A stretch of DNA of 64,000 nucleotides, taken from positions 124,001 to 188,000 of the forward strand of contig JAIQDT010003825.1 in the NCBI GenBank assembly GCA_021521415.1, written 5' to 3'. The first letter of the stretch is position 1, and every line of letters begins with the position of its first letter. This DNA comes from Bidens hawaiensis (lineage: Eukaryota; Streptophyta; Magnoliopsida; Asterales; Asteraceae). Positions 24,306 to 36,633 of the stretch are shown piece after piece. The translations under genes and the position numbers were made by a program. The notes beneath the pieces were generated by a model. The model did not search any database and had not been told where the DNA came from. It saw only the letters and a list, made by a program, of their open reading frames with translations.

Positions 24306-24653
24306 TATTACCTGCACACAAGTTAACAAACATATAGTCCCTTTCCATAGTGTAATTCATAATTAAATTAATCATGCACTTACTTATACAATTTTGCCAC
24401 ATAATAATATTATTATACATTTACACATATGTTGCCAATTTTACCTATTTAAGTCCCCCGTGACTTCCCCTGAATTCCCTCGTGCAGACAAGTCTGTTAT
24501 TATGTTCCGGACCATAATAACCCACTTGTCCATCCAAGTTCATCCCGATCTCGTCACAATATATTATTAGTTGATATTCAGATCCTATAATACTTGAGCT
24601 ACTGGTTATATTTTAGGTATCTTTTAAAGACGTCCTAAATCTTTATAACCAAT

Positions 24654-24668
24654 GGCTCTGATACCAAG
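24654..24668 (-). other. Tekay primer-binding site (initiator Met tRNA)
   Basis: The minus strand reads TTGGTATCAGAGCC four bases after the LTR end, the classic complement to the 3' end of plant initiator Met tRNA. Confidence 0.95.
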
Positions 24669-24671
24669 TTC

Positions 24672-27600
24672 TGTAACACCCCGTAACCGCAGCGGAAACG
24701 TACACGGGATGCAACAGACACATCTGATATCAACAGCATTGCTTATAAAGAAAATACCACTACATTAATTTATAACATATTACATTGTTGCGAGTTTCAT
24801 TACTGTCTAGGTGTTACACACATATTTTACCGATAAGACATTAATAAATTCATTACAAAACATAGAGCAGCAAGCTTCCAACAGGTAGCACAGATAGTTA
24901 AGCACATATCAATCATTCCAACTTGGGCATACCTAGAAAACATGTAAAGAAAACGGGTCAACTACGAATAGTTGGTGAGTTTCACTAATTTAAATAAACA
25001 CTGACAAATCATTTTAATAATCATTTATTAACAATATAATCATGCTGGGAACTATGTTACCCCAGAACATTTCTATTAACTTTCTGGGAACTATGTTACC
25101 CCAGAACAATAATAACCCCTGGGAACTATGTTACCCCAGAACAATAAATACCCCTGGGAACTATGTTACCCCAGAACAATAACAACCCCTGGGAACTATG
25201 TTACCCCAGAACAATAATAACCCCTGGGAACTATGTTACCCCAGAACAATAATAACTCCTGGGAACTATGTTACCCCAGAACAATAATAACCCCTGGGAA
25301 CTATGTTACCCCAGAACAATAATAACCCCTGGGAACTATGTTACCCCAGAACAATAACACATGATAAACATTTTATATATTCTGTGCATCAGACCATATA
25401 TATATAAATGTACAAGTATTTCCATACGATCGGTATGTACTTAAATACTTTAAATAAGACATGTTTTCCGCCCCGGGAAAATATAATTAAAACAATTCAT
25501 TAAAAGGGGCTCGTGAAAACTCACCTTTTTGTGAGTCGGTGAGTAATATAAGGAACAGCTACGTGCCTGGATCTGTAATATAATATCTAGTCGTTACTAT
25601 ATAATTCCCATAACTTAAATACGTATCAATCGGTACATCTGGGAACATTGTTAACCCAGTACTGTACTCGATTCGGGGACAATGTTAACCCCGTGACACT
25701 TCTAAGGACTCAGATTGTGACATTGCTTAGAGTTTAACAGTCAATTTAGTTAAGGTGATGAAATTATAGCTCGGTTTGACACCCCGTTTGGCCGCGGGGC
25801 CCGTTTCCGGTATTTCGGTGCCGGAAACGGTAAAATCGGGTAAAATTACCCAAATCATCCGAATTATTTTCGGATGATTTATTTTTACTTAATTTACTTA
25901 GATTTATGAAAATAGTCCATTTTTAAAGTTTTCGTGTACCAGTCAGCTCGCTTATGCGAACTTTGCCGGTTTACGCGTTTTAAGCTTTAAAAACTTGTTT
26001 TTATGTTCTTTTTAGCACAAATAATTACCCGATTAGTCTCGGGTCTTGAAATTTTGCACAAAACTTATTTTGACAGAAAGAAAATTTTACAAAATTTTTC
26101 CAGATTTATTTTCTTATATTTACATTTATTTATCTATTTTTAAATCTTATTAAAACACTAAATATGTCAAAAATACCAAAACACTTTAGAAAAATCCCAA
26201 ATTTTTCTGAGATGATCTCTGTCATCCTCATAACTTCCTGGAATATTTCCAGATTTATTTTCCTATATTTACATTTATTTATCTATTTTTAAATCTTATT
26301 AAAACACTAAATATGTCAAAAATACCAAAACACTTTAGAAAAATCCCAAATTTTTCTGGGATGATCTCTGTCATCCTCATAACTTCCTGGAATTTTTCCA
26401 GAATTTAAAACTTATTTTTCAAGCCATTTTCACCCAAAACCGAGCTAGAAAGCCCTAGAACTCGTTTCACCGAAAAGCCTACTTAGACTTTTCCAACTGA
26501 GCTCAAATTTTGTGGATGACTTTTTTATGTTATAAAAAGCTTATCTTAAATTTTCCGGAATTTTTCATCATGTTTTGCTATTTTTCACTATTTTTGGCCA
26601 AAACCGAGCATTAAATTCACCAAATATTCATCTTTTATCCAAAAATTACCAAAAATTCACAGATCTCATATTTTCATGTGTAGATCATCTCTGTGAAATT
26701 TCGTGACCCGACTCTAAGCACACGAAAATCTGTCCAAATTTCATAAACACACGAAAACCGAACTATTTTGTGTTTTCTAGCTTTAGATCGCAAGGATCTC
26801 GGTTTCTAGCCTTTGCTAGCCACTAGATACAACACTTACAAGCACCATAACACTATACCAAGCAAACTATACCAACAATCAAACCATTTCTTTCAAAGTG
26901 TCGGTTTTTATGTAAAAACAAAGGTTTTAACCGTAAAAATCCGTTCTCGACTCTTTTTACTCATTTCTTGGACCAAGATCCCTTGTATAACATGTATACA
27001 TCTCTTGATCGTGCAAGAGTCGGTTTCATCTCGGGTTTTCACCCATCTTCCACTTGGAAAACTCATTTGACAAGATTTCAACCGTAAAATTTCGTTCTAA
27101 ACACTTTTAACTCATCACTTAGATCAAGATCCTTTGTATAACTTGTATACATCCCTTGATTACACGAGAATCGGTTCCATCTCGGGTTTTCACCCATTTT
27201 TCACATGAAACTTCCTTTTCTCAAGATTATAGAGTTATAAACAAGAATTTAAGCCTTAAAACATGAGTATACCTTGAAGATTTTGGTTAGAGATCAAGGA
27301 ATTAGATGGTTGCTTGAAAGATATGAAGAGAATTGAGAGAGTTGATGTGAAAAAAAAAGAAAATGTAATGTGTAATGGGGGTGTGGGTGGCCGGTTCTAT
27401 TGGTGGTGTGTGGGGGGGGCCCACATCTCAAACCATGGCCACACATTTGGATTACACAATCCAGATAATGTTGTGGATAGTCTGGTTCAGTTCGTTTCTC
27501 GTTTAAACTCGTAATTCGGCTTAAAACGAGCATAAAATGGTCGTTTTTCGGGTTAAAATAAAATTTACATAAAACTGATTTAAAAACTTTAAAAACTTAA

Positions 27601-28011
27601 CCCATGACATTAAAACATCATATTGTCGGTATTTGTGCATCTTTTTCGGTTTGATTGATCGTCTCTTGCTTGGTTTGGTGTTAAAGGTTTCGTTTAGCGT
27701 ACCGACGTACCATTAAATCGAAATCCTTTTTCTGTGCTATAATTCACCTATCCCGAAGCATTAATACTTCGTATATATCACTAAACATTATATACATCGT
27801 CTATAATGTAATTCCCGATCCGTTCGGGTTTCAATAACCGATCATTGATTAATTGTAATTCCAATACGATTCACTATATAATTGAGTATGATTCATACTG
27901 TGAACCATATATATTCGTATCAATGTGCTATAACTCATATAATCAATATTAAATAGCACGTAAATAGTATATACCGGCTAGGGTATACCTGGATTTGCCG
28001 GAATCGTTACA
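24672..28011 (-). mobile_element. Tekay 5' LTR (right)
   Basis: 3340 bp and nearly identical to 15276-18578. The length difference is one extra 36-bp unit (nine copies, 25045-25362) and a 1-bp homopolymer change. It carries the promoter of the element on the minus strand. Confidence 0.95.
25045..25362. repeat. 36-bp hairpin minisatellite, 9 copies (right LTR)
   Basis: Same unit as in the left LTR. The additional copy carries AATAATAACTCC or duplicates its neighbour, showing copy-number change after insertion or during reverse transcription. Confidence 0.95.
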
Positions 28012-28537
28012 AATCACATCGAGTATGCACACAGCCCCGAAAACATAAAAAGGAATGGGGATAGAAACTCACCTGAATGCGGTTACGTTCACCGTTAATA
28101 GTTATTCCTTTTTTGAGCTGTGCGCGGCTAACTGTATAATATTTACATGTATCAATTAACTATTGCTACTCATATCGTTTTTCTATCTTTATATAACCCA
28201 CAATGAACGGGGGTCCGGGGGTAGCACCCCTGGCAGCGGGGTTCTAGGGGCGGCAGCCCTTAGCGGGGTCCAAGGGGCAGAGCCCCTGGCTGGGGTTAAG
28301 TCTGATTCGCTATTCGATTCGTTACTTTCTTAACTTTCTTAACTTTCTTAACACATTTTCCATTAACATTTTAAAATATTTTCTTAACACATTTTCCATT
28401 AACATTTTAAAATATTTTCTAAGCTGGGCTTATTTGCTAAGCCTAAGATAACGGGCCAGTTTGCTTTATATTAGATATGGGCTTAGCCCAATTGTCCATT
28501 ATGGTACCTGGGCCCAAATGAATTTAGGCCCAAAACC
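28012..28537. repeat. 526-bp flank duplicate, right copy
   Basis: Begins AATCACATCGAG directly after the right Tekay LTR and ends CCCAAAACC, the same bases that precede the left LTR. It includes a GC-rich stretch (28205-28295) with GGGGTCC and GGGGCAGAGCCCC inverted repeats. It is an internal piece of the solo LTR. Confidence 0.95.
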
Positions 28538-29397
28538 CAACCGAGAACTGGCCAGCCGAGAACTCTTGGCAGAGAACCCAGCTCATGACCGAGAACTATG
28601 GTCTGACGGAGAACTCAGGTTGACCGAAATCTCTTATTTGGCCGAGAACACCCAGTTCAGCTCATCATTCCATTTTTTTGTTTCTACCTTGCTTAGTTAC
28701 TGTTCTAAGATTCAAATCATGAGCTTTTAACCCCTTTTTACCATCATTCATAATTGTTTTACACCCATTACCATCACGACTTCAAGATCTAAATCGTTTT
28801 AGACATAAAGCTTAATCCTTTAAAGGGTTAAAACGTTCTAGGCTAGATCTAGGGTCCCCTTTATGAACAGTTTATACCTATGAGTCCATTTCATCCTTTT
28901 TAATCATCAAGTTTGTATTTTTATGAAACATCTAGACCCGATCTACTCTAGGGTAAAGTTTCATGGAAAAACGTTCATAAAAAAGTAACCTTTAAGCTTA
29001 AAACGTACCTTTAGAATTCTCTCCGAACCGTGTTTAGCTTGGTACGTGATCTAGCACTTGTTATCTTACTTGTAAGATCGAAGATTCAATATTACAAAGC
29101 TTGGTTTTGGGTTCGGATGGTGGCCGGCGGCTAAGGAGGGATTGTTTGGCTTAAGTGTGTGTTTTTAAGGTGTAATATGGATAATATGGATGGAAATGGA
29201 AAGATTTAGGGTTTAAGGGGTATTTATACTCCCTTAAGGCCATGGGCCTAAGGCCCATATTTCCTTTTTAGTCCATGATTAATCCATCTAATTAACTTAC
29301 TTATCATTCCCTTTTATTTTATTTTATTTACTAATCCAAGTAAACTTTTCCATTATAATATATAAAATATTTTTATTTTAGATTTTGGGATGTTACA
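28538..29397 (-). mobile_element. Solo LTR, right part
   Basis: Continues the solo LTR from CAACCGAGAACTGG to GGGATGTTACA at 29397, followed by TSD TGAGT. GAGAACT motifs repeat at 28541-28650. The remainder is AT-rich LTR sequence. Confidence 0.85.
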
Positions 29398-29402
29398 TGA
29401 GT

Positions 29403-30244
29403 GTAGAGAAACATTCATGACTTTCATAAAATAATAATTGAAATAAATAAGGCTACGAGTGAGCTCCAAGTGGTTAGAGGATGCGGTTTAAGATATTGCA
29501 TGGCGGAAACAAGTTAGGCCTTTTTGAGTATTGCGGCGGTACTCGGGTCACTGCAATGATAGCATGCTTGAATTACGAGCATAAGGCATAGAGTTGGGAT
29601 AAATGGTTGGGTAACAGGTTGTGGGAATAGGTGATGTTGCATATATATAGATTTTTGGTAAAAGGTGGTGGCTTAAATTATCAAATCTGTATGGTAATGG
29701 AGTGGTGGGATTCACACATGTTATACAAAGGGTGTGTCTCCGTGCCAAGCTTTTTGTTGGGGTACGTTTGAGTATCCAAGAGTTGTATTGGGTTTTGGAT
29801 CGGTTCAAGCATAGTTATTGGATCTACAGCCATGGTTAATACGGGTTTTCGGTCATGATTGGGTTCACGGTGGCCAATAGTGCGATAATATGAGTTGTCA
29901 CTTTGCGAGTTGAGTTTTGAGGGCGACGTCGGGGGTAACAAGACGATATGTTGTGGTATGTGGATGATTCGAGTGACATGGGACGTAAATATGAAATTCG
30001 TATTAACAACCAAAAGAAACATCAGAATTAATCCATATGATTCTAAAGGAAAAAAAATAAAAAAAGAGAAATAAAATCACATGAATTAAAATTTGAAATT
30101 AAAATTGGAATGCTCATTTCCGTAAAAATCTCACAACTTTTATTGAATAACTAAATGAAAAATATAACAAACTTAATATAAGTAATGAAATCGGATTGAA
30201 AATCGTGCGTTCATATACCACCATGACTATTTATATTCCCAATT
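29403..30244. other. No gene recognised; end holds a satellite-like unit
   Basis: Only chance minus-strand frames (29548-30022) with no family motif. From about 30110 the sequence resembles the approximately 93-bp units found after 36634 and is the left part of that array. The last five bases, CAATT (30240-30244), are the TSD of the next element. Confidence 0.5.
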
Positions 30245-32383
30245 TGTAAGGCCCCGTACGCGGTAGCCCTACTTTAGCGTCGGATTTACTCATTAACACA
30301 GTTCTACAAATCAGTGTTAATCAAAACTTTCGCGAAATATAAAACTTTAACCGTTTATTACTAAACAATAAATCTTTTCTTTGATACCATAGCACAAATC
30401 ATTATAATATTAAACATCTTTTCTTCTTTCTTCAGATGCCAGTCGTTCAATCCATGCCATGTGTCATCCTCATGTTAACTTCCAGAATCAGCTCACCTGC
30501 GTTCATACTAAAAGTCAGCTACGCTGAGTGAGTTCTAGTTAATCAAGCAACTTATCATACAACCACTACATGCATCATATACGTATCCGAAGACACGTAG
30601 TCCACTATCTAACCTGCCCACCTTACCACTTAGCATCTTATTTACACCTACCACTTTGCCACTTTGCCACTTTAATAACGTATAACGTTATGCCACTTTG
30701 CAACTTTAATGACGTAGTCACGTATAGGCTTACCCTACCACGTACTATCGTCATGCCACTAACACTCTTACTAGACTCTTGCCACTTCTAACACACTCTA
30801 CCTCTACTTGTCTACAACACACTTCATATCATTTACATAATAAGCAAGTCACATCATAGCATTCATACACACAAATAACCACTTGGCAATCACTATCCTT
30901 GGCGATACGTGCAATATCCGAAGATCGTTCACGTACCGACAAACATTATATAATAGCTACCTCGTATAAAATCTATAGCATACACTTACCACTTAAGGTA
31001 AGTGTATTTACACTTCACATCGAGTATGCACACAGCCCCGAAAACAAAACAAGGAAATGGGGCTAGAAACTCACCTGAACTCAGTTACTTCTTCAGCTAA
31101 TAGTATTCCTTCTCGAGCTGTGCGCGTCTAACTGTTCAATAATTGAATATCAAATACCACTCTATCCACTCTCAATGCTACTTAACTAGCCTTACTCGAG
31201 CTGTGTGCACGTCTAAGCCGGTTTTACATCATTGAATCGTTACCCGGTTAGTTAATCTTTAATCGTTCACCCTTAAAGGTATCTTTCACAATTTATCAAA
31301 GTCTAATGATTATCATGTATTTATCTCATTCTTATCTAAGTCCGGGGACCACTTCTGTAATTCTGCCCAACTTCTAGTTCATTATCCAGTCGTTAACGAA
31401 TTAGACTATGTAACGAACCAGTCCTCATAACGAAGTGGACCTTGTAGCGAATTGGTCATCATAACGAATTGGACCTCATTCGTATGGTTTGGTTAACGAA
31501 TTGAACGTCATAGCGAACTGAACCCTTAACGAACTACTTAACGAATTGGACTTAGTTTGTCATTCATTCCCTTAAAGAACTACCTCTAGTTCGTTATCCC
31601 ATCTTAATGAAATGTTTCCAATTCGTCATCTCGGCTTAGCGAATAGGCATAACGAATTACTTGCTAATTCGTTATGTCTTTGTTAACGAATCAGAGTTAG
31701 TTCGTTACGCTTCCGCTAATGAACTAGGGTTACGTCAGAACATTCCCTGACACTACCCTACCTCGTACCAGAATCTCCGGCGCCGCCTTTCCGGCGCCGC
31801 CATTGCCGGAATAACGGGATCTCGCTGGAAAAGTGAGATCTCGCTCGTTTCACCACCGTTTTCACCGTTTTTTGTCCCGTTCGATCCAGATCTGATCTAG
31901 GGTGAACCCTAAGATCATCTTAGGTTCGGTTTAAACTCGATTCCACCTGGATCTCATGACTTCAACGGTTTAACGGTGTCGGCTCGTCGTTCCATAACTA
32001 AATCTAACAGTTTTGGACCTCTACAATATCATACTATCATTACCTCGGTTCAGAAATCGGTTCTCCTTCTTCTTCTTCTTAGAGAGAGGGAGAGTAGGAT
32101 GAGTGAGAGCTAAGTGTGTGTTTTGGGTGGTGTATGGAATATGACAAATGAAGGATTAAATGGATGTTTAAGGCTTTTAAAATTATGGATAATGGGCTTA
32201 AGCCCGTGGTCTCATCCTTTTTCCTTCATGACCCAAGTCCATAACCCATATCAATTAACCAACACTAGCCCGACCCATACCAACTCCTACTCTATTTAAT
32301 TATTTCCCGATAACCCGAATAAACTTTCCCTCTATTATTAAATATTATAATTAATATTATTTTGGAAATTTCGGGATGTTACA
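30245..32383 (-). mobile_element. 3' LTR of the gag-only element
   Basis: TGTAAGGCCCCG to GGGATGTTACA, 2139 bp, same family as the solo LTR 13960-29397. A dense run of AACGAATT/TTCGTTA motifs lies at 31375-31730, including a perfect 12-bp-arm hairpin at 31648-31676. Small GC-rich inverted repeats (CGGCGCCGCC) lie at about 31780. Confidence 0.9.
31375..31730. repeat. Cluster of AACGAATT / TTCGTTA motifs with a hairpin
   Basis: More than fifteen AACGAA or TTCGTT motifs in about 350 bp, in both orientations. 31648-31676 is CATAACGAATTA, 5-nt loop CTTGC, TAATTCGTTATG (perfect arms). Confidence 0.85.
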
Positions 32384-32400
32384 AGTCTTCCCCCCTTAAA
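32384..32400 (-). other. Polypurine tract of the gag-only element
   Basis: The minus strand reads TTTAAGGGGGGAAGACT directly before the LTR start TGTAACATCCC. Confidence 0.8.
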
Positions 32401-32893
32401 GAGGTTTCGTCCCCGAAACCTAACTTATTCCTTGTAAAAGGAACACTTCTTATATTTACACGCTTTATTGAATCGCCTCTGCTTTATGGGTTATCCTTCT
32501 TACTTCTGACTTGCAGTCATCGAGCGGTGATCATGTGTTTTAGCTATTAAGGTAGCTTTTCCATGAGGCCGTCCGTACCAAGTCTCTCATCGTCTTCCCG
32601 AGGAACCTTGTTTTATATAATAACGCTAACTCCTAAGGCGACGCTTTACCACTATACAACTATTTATCATAACCAACATGCATTCAAGATAATTCATAAG
32701 TCATTCATACAAACTCACAAGAAAACACAACCCATTCATAAAATCAAACATAAGAAGGAAATCATCCAAGCTTGTCAAACATACATAGGTTCATACTGTA
32801 ACATAAAACACTAACTTAAACAACTGTGACGAGCCACTTATTCTTTCGCAACCTTCTCCGTGACTGATAAATCTTCCTCTCATGCGTCTCCCC

Positions 32894-33925
32894 TTCTTCC
32901 CTCCACTGCCACAACTTCCTTGCAATATCTAGCTATGTGACCTGACTTATCACACTTGTAACACTTCTGGTCCTCGGTGCATTCACGAGAGATGAGCCCC
33001 TTCATCCCACATCAGTAGCACTGATTTGGGCCAGCCTTGCATTCCCCCAAGTGCATCTTCCCGCACACCTTACATGCTTCCTTTTCTGCCATCTTCTTTG
33101 TCTTTCTTCCTGCACGCTCCACGACATCCCCAGATCTTTTGGTTCCTTTCCCTTCTTCCTCATCTTCCACTTCCATATCATCCGCCGCCAGATCATCATA
33201 AACCATCTCCGCCAACTCGACCGCAGACTCAAAGGTAACAGGTTTGTTGGTCCTGACTAACATGCGGACCTTCTGGGGAAGTCCTCGGACGTAGAACTTG
33301 ATCCGTTTCGCCTCGGTGTTCACCATGTCAAGCACCAGCCTAGACATACGGTTGAATTCAATGGTGTACTCACGGTGTGTCATCTTGCCCGCCTTCAGAT
33401 TCAGAAACTTCATCTCGGTTCTCTCAACCTCAGCATCAGCACAGAACCTTTTCAGCACTAACTCCTTCAGGTCGTTCCACCTCATTGCCCTAATCTCTTC
33501 TCGGGTCTTCCTTTGTTCCACTGTTTCCCACCAGTACATAGCCTCATCTTAAACTGACTGAGTGGCATAACCCACTACTTGGTCGGGACGACACTCGCTA
33601 ATTCGGATAATCTTGTCCATAGTGGTTACCCATTGGAGAGAAGCGATTGCGTCTCCTAGACCAGTCAGCTTTGGCAGGTCACACCCTTTGAAGGACTTGT
33701 AGTTGCACCCATCTCGGCCTTTCCTCCTATCGTCAACCTTCACTGACTTAACCACACTTGACTCCTCCATCTCCCATTCATCATCTTTCATACCATCTCC
33801 TCCTGCCCTTTCAGCACTTCTTTCACGGCCTCCAGCAGACCCCTCCGGAGTCAGGTTCTTTACAGCAGCTGCTACAGCTTGAACAATGGCTGCTTGACTT
33901 GCAGGATCTAGTTGAACCCCTTCGA
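32894..33925 (-). pseudogene. Gypsy-type gag with zinc knuckles, no pol
   Basis: One minus frame with in-frame stops near 33550 and 33012. It reads, in order, VQLDPASQAAIVQAVAAAVK, a charged linker, a capsid core (CNYKSFKGCDLPKL, LQWVTTMDKIIRIS, WNDLKELVLKRFC, YTIEFNRMSRLV, KFYVRGLPQKVR), an acidic linker, then CCHC-like clusters: CKVCGKMHLGEC, a knuckle with a stop in it, and CYKCDKSGHIARYC. The frame closes near 32894 with no protease following; 490 bp later comes the polypurine tract. The authentic N-terminus is missing: at about 33926 the sequence switches to a foreign LTR. Confidence 0.85.
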
Positions 33926-36412
33926 TATATATAAACAACACATGAATATAATAGTGTACAGCTATTATACTCCAAACAATACCTATCATAACACGGTACA
34001 ACACAATAACGAATCCCGCATTTTACCTTTAAGCACAAAAAGCGTTAGTTGTAAACTAGCTAAGAGTACAACGCGTGTATGACTACCAATTTGATAACTC
34101 GAAACGTACCATACTCGAAATATTCCCACTTTTAACCCAACGCGAATGGAAGTGGGGGGCGTCACCCCGATAGATCTACCAACATTTCTGTGCCCTTAGT
34201 AATTCGGTTAACAGTTATTTAACCAAATTGATTCATCCCACAATAACGACAATTTGTAAGGTATAATGCGCTTTCAAACCATATATATAAATACGAATCT
34301 AGATATACAATATGCTTTTCGGAGGAAGAACTCACCTTTGAATCCGATGTTCGTATAAAGTTCGTTTCCTATAATAGTACACGTTTGTTAATTTTGAATT
34401 CGGGTTTGACCAAAAATGGTTAACTATATACATGTTTGACCAATATATATATATATATATATAATCTTATTCTAAAAAGAAATCCGTACAAGCACACAAC
34501 ACATAAAGTTTACTACTTATAATTCTATAAATACATACTTAAAAATATATACAAGTAGTAATCAACTAATAGTTGTTTTATTTAATAATTTATATTAATT
34601 ATTAAAATTTATAAAAATTATTACCTTTAGTTGTTGGAGTTTTTTGGAAAATTTAAGTTATTATTTTATTTAGAATTTTGACTCTATTTTAGTCGGTTTT
34701 GTCGGTTTTGAATTTAAAAACGAGCCGGTTGTTATTTTGTGAAAACTTTTAGTTTTAAATTATCAAAACACTTTTTTTATAGTTTTTAGTCAAGTTTTAT
34801 TAGTTTTTCAATAAAAATGTTATGGTTTTTATTTTGTTGCCAATTTCCTTAAAAAGCCAATTTTTGACGTTTTCATGTCGGTTTTCGCGACATGATCCGG
34901 GTTGGTTTAAGTTTTGCTATTCTTGACTTTTCTTATACTTTAACATATGTTAAATATAAAAATATTATGACTTTAGGAGCTGTTTTAATTCAGTTCCAAA
35001 AATTCATGTCGGTTCACTTTAAAAGTCGAACTTTCCGACCGTTAAAGTCACCGACAAGCTATTTAAGTCACAATGTCAAAACCAAACCATTTGGTACAGC
35101 AAATATACATATAATAACAAGTAATATATCATCACATCCATGTTTCATCATCTAGCACCAAGTATGCAAATAAAACAAATTTTTAACTACACATGCTCAA
35201 GCCTTAGCTTAAGTTTTCAACTATACAATATACATGTTATTTCTACAATCTCTACAAGGTGTTTATGTACCAAAATTTCCAGATCTTAATAACCCCTATT
35301 ATATTCTTATTTCATCCCATTATCATCTTTTAAACAAACACATTCTTGATTCTTTAACAACAAAGTTTCTATTACTAGTAAGTAGCAATTTTTAATAACC
35401 CTATTATCGTACCAACAATATTTACAATAGAGTTTACTAAAGTAATCCTAACCACAAGTCTTTAATCATCCACACAAGATTATGTTCACCTATCAAATCA
35501 TCTTGCAAAACATCTTGTACAATTTACAAAGTTTCTTTTATTAGTAAGTTTAACACAAATTTTGTTTATCTAAGTTATCATGTTTCATGCATCCTAGTAC
35601 TTCTAGTAGATTTTATTCTATTCCATATGTCCCATTCATTCACTCAGTTTGTCATTTTCAATCCATATAAAAATCAATACAAGACAAGTATGAACTTTAT
35701 GATCAAAAATCAAATTTTTTAATTACTTGCATGTGTAAGTAACTTTCCAACAAAATCAAATCTCTACACTTTTGTCAAGCCTTTTCCAAGATTTTATTTA
35801 CCTTTTCAAAGCCATTATTACTATTACTTTCAACTTTTCAAATACTTTTTAATAAATCAATCAAGTGGGTTTTCAAAATTATCACTTATTTTTAACCATT
35901 TTACACTTAATCAAGTTAACAAGCTCAATCCAACACCAAAATCAAAACCCACGGCCAAAAGTGGGTATTTTTACCCATAATCCATCTTTAATCTTTGGCC
36001 ATTTACATATTTACTTCTATTATAAAAAACAATACTTAAACCCATTTGTTAAACAAACTCAAGTAACATCAATATGGACAATCTATACAAGCTAAAATGC
36101 AACCTTAACAAGTCCTATAATCAACAAAACCCATCTTATACATTCACATGCAAACTCACAGGTCACACACATGCATGCATACATCCACATTACACTTGTA
36201 TGCACATTATCAAACATACCAAAATCAAGCTTTAAACATCAAATAGCAACTAATATACACAAATCTTGAAGTGGGTTACCTTGGGTTTCGGATTTGGTGA
36301 ATAAGGAGGTGATAATGTGACCTTGTGTTAGCTATAATCCTTTCTTTGGCTTCCTACTTCTTGTTATTTGCTTAAACTTCCACCAAAGACCTCCTAATCA
36401 AGTATTGTGTGT
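33926..36412 (-). repeat. Fragment of a second LTR family within the gag-only element
   Basis: Aligns throughout with 38799-41368, the inside of the solo LTR in the Tat element, at roughly 97 percent by eye. It lacks the first and last parts of that LTR. The joins fall in short shared stretches (TATATA on the left, TGTGTGT on the right), which points to microhomology-mediated repair or template switching. Confidence 0.9.
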
Positions 36413-36628
36413 GTTTTGAGTGGTGTATGGAATATGAGGGCTTAAGCCCATGTTCTCATCCTTCTTTCCTTCATGACCCAAGTCCATAACCCATAACCAT
36501 TAACCAACACTAGCCCGACCCATACCAACTCCTACTCTATTTAATTATTTCCCGATAACCCGAGTAAACTTTCCCTCTATTATTAAATAATATAATTAAT
36601 ATTATTTTGGAAATTTCGGGATGTTACA
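36406..36628 (-). mobile_element. Remnant of the 5' LTR of the gag-only element
   Basis: Matches 32111-32383 with one deletion of about 50 bp. Ends GGGATGTTACA and is followed by TSD CAATT. Confidence 0.9.
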
Positions 36629-36633
36629 CAATT

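Larger units (their letters stand above)
15276..28011 (-). mobile_element. Full-length Tekay/Del chromovirus (Ty3/gypsy), likely young
   Basis: A 12.7-kb element on the minus strand: 5' LTR 24672-28011, PBS (initiator Met tRNA) 24654-24668, an extra ORF 23679-24305, gag-pol 18615-23312, polypurine tract, 3' LTR 15276-18578. The LTRs start TGTAAC and end GTTACA. They differ by about 15 substitutions seen by eye over 3.3 kb and one extra 36-bp repeat copy. The polyprotein is uninterrupted. It sits inside the solo LTR 13960-29397 and is flanked by a 526-bp direct duplication rather than 5 bp. Confidence 0.95.
30245..36628 (-). mobile_element. Gag-only, pol-less LTR element with a mosaic 5' LTR
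   Basis: TSD CAATT at 30240-30244 and 36629-36633 proves a single insertion of 6.4 kb. The left LTR (30245-32383) and polypurine tract are complete. The internal part encodes only gag. At the right only 223 bp of the cognate LTR (36406-36628) remain, and between it and gag lies 2.5 kb of a different LTR family (33926-36412). There is no protease, RT, RNase H or integrase, so it must have moved, if at all, with help from another element. The layout fits the known class of non-autonomous terminal-repeat elements with a gag domain. Confidence 0.8.

Noticed and set aside
24654..24668. Possible tRNA gene fragment (TGGTATCAGAGCC)
   Set aside because: Only the tRNA 3'-complement is present, next to an LTR end. 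It is a primer-binding site; the same holds at 11491, 58016 and 63878.
29548..30022. Two overlapping minus frames of 86 and 113 codons
   Set aside because: No recognisable motif, low-complexity composition, no promoter or splice context. Probably chance.
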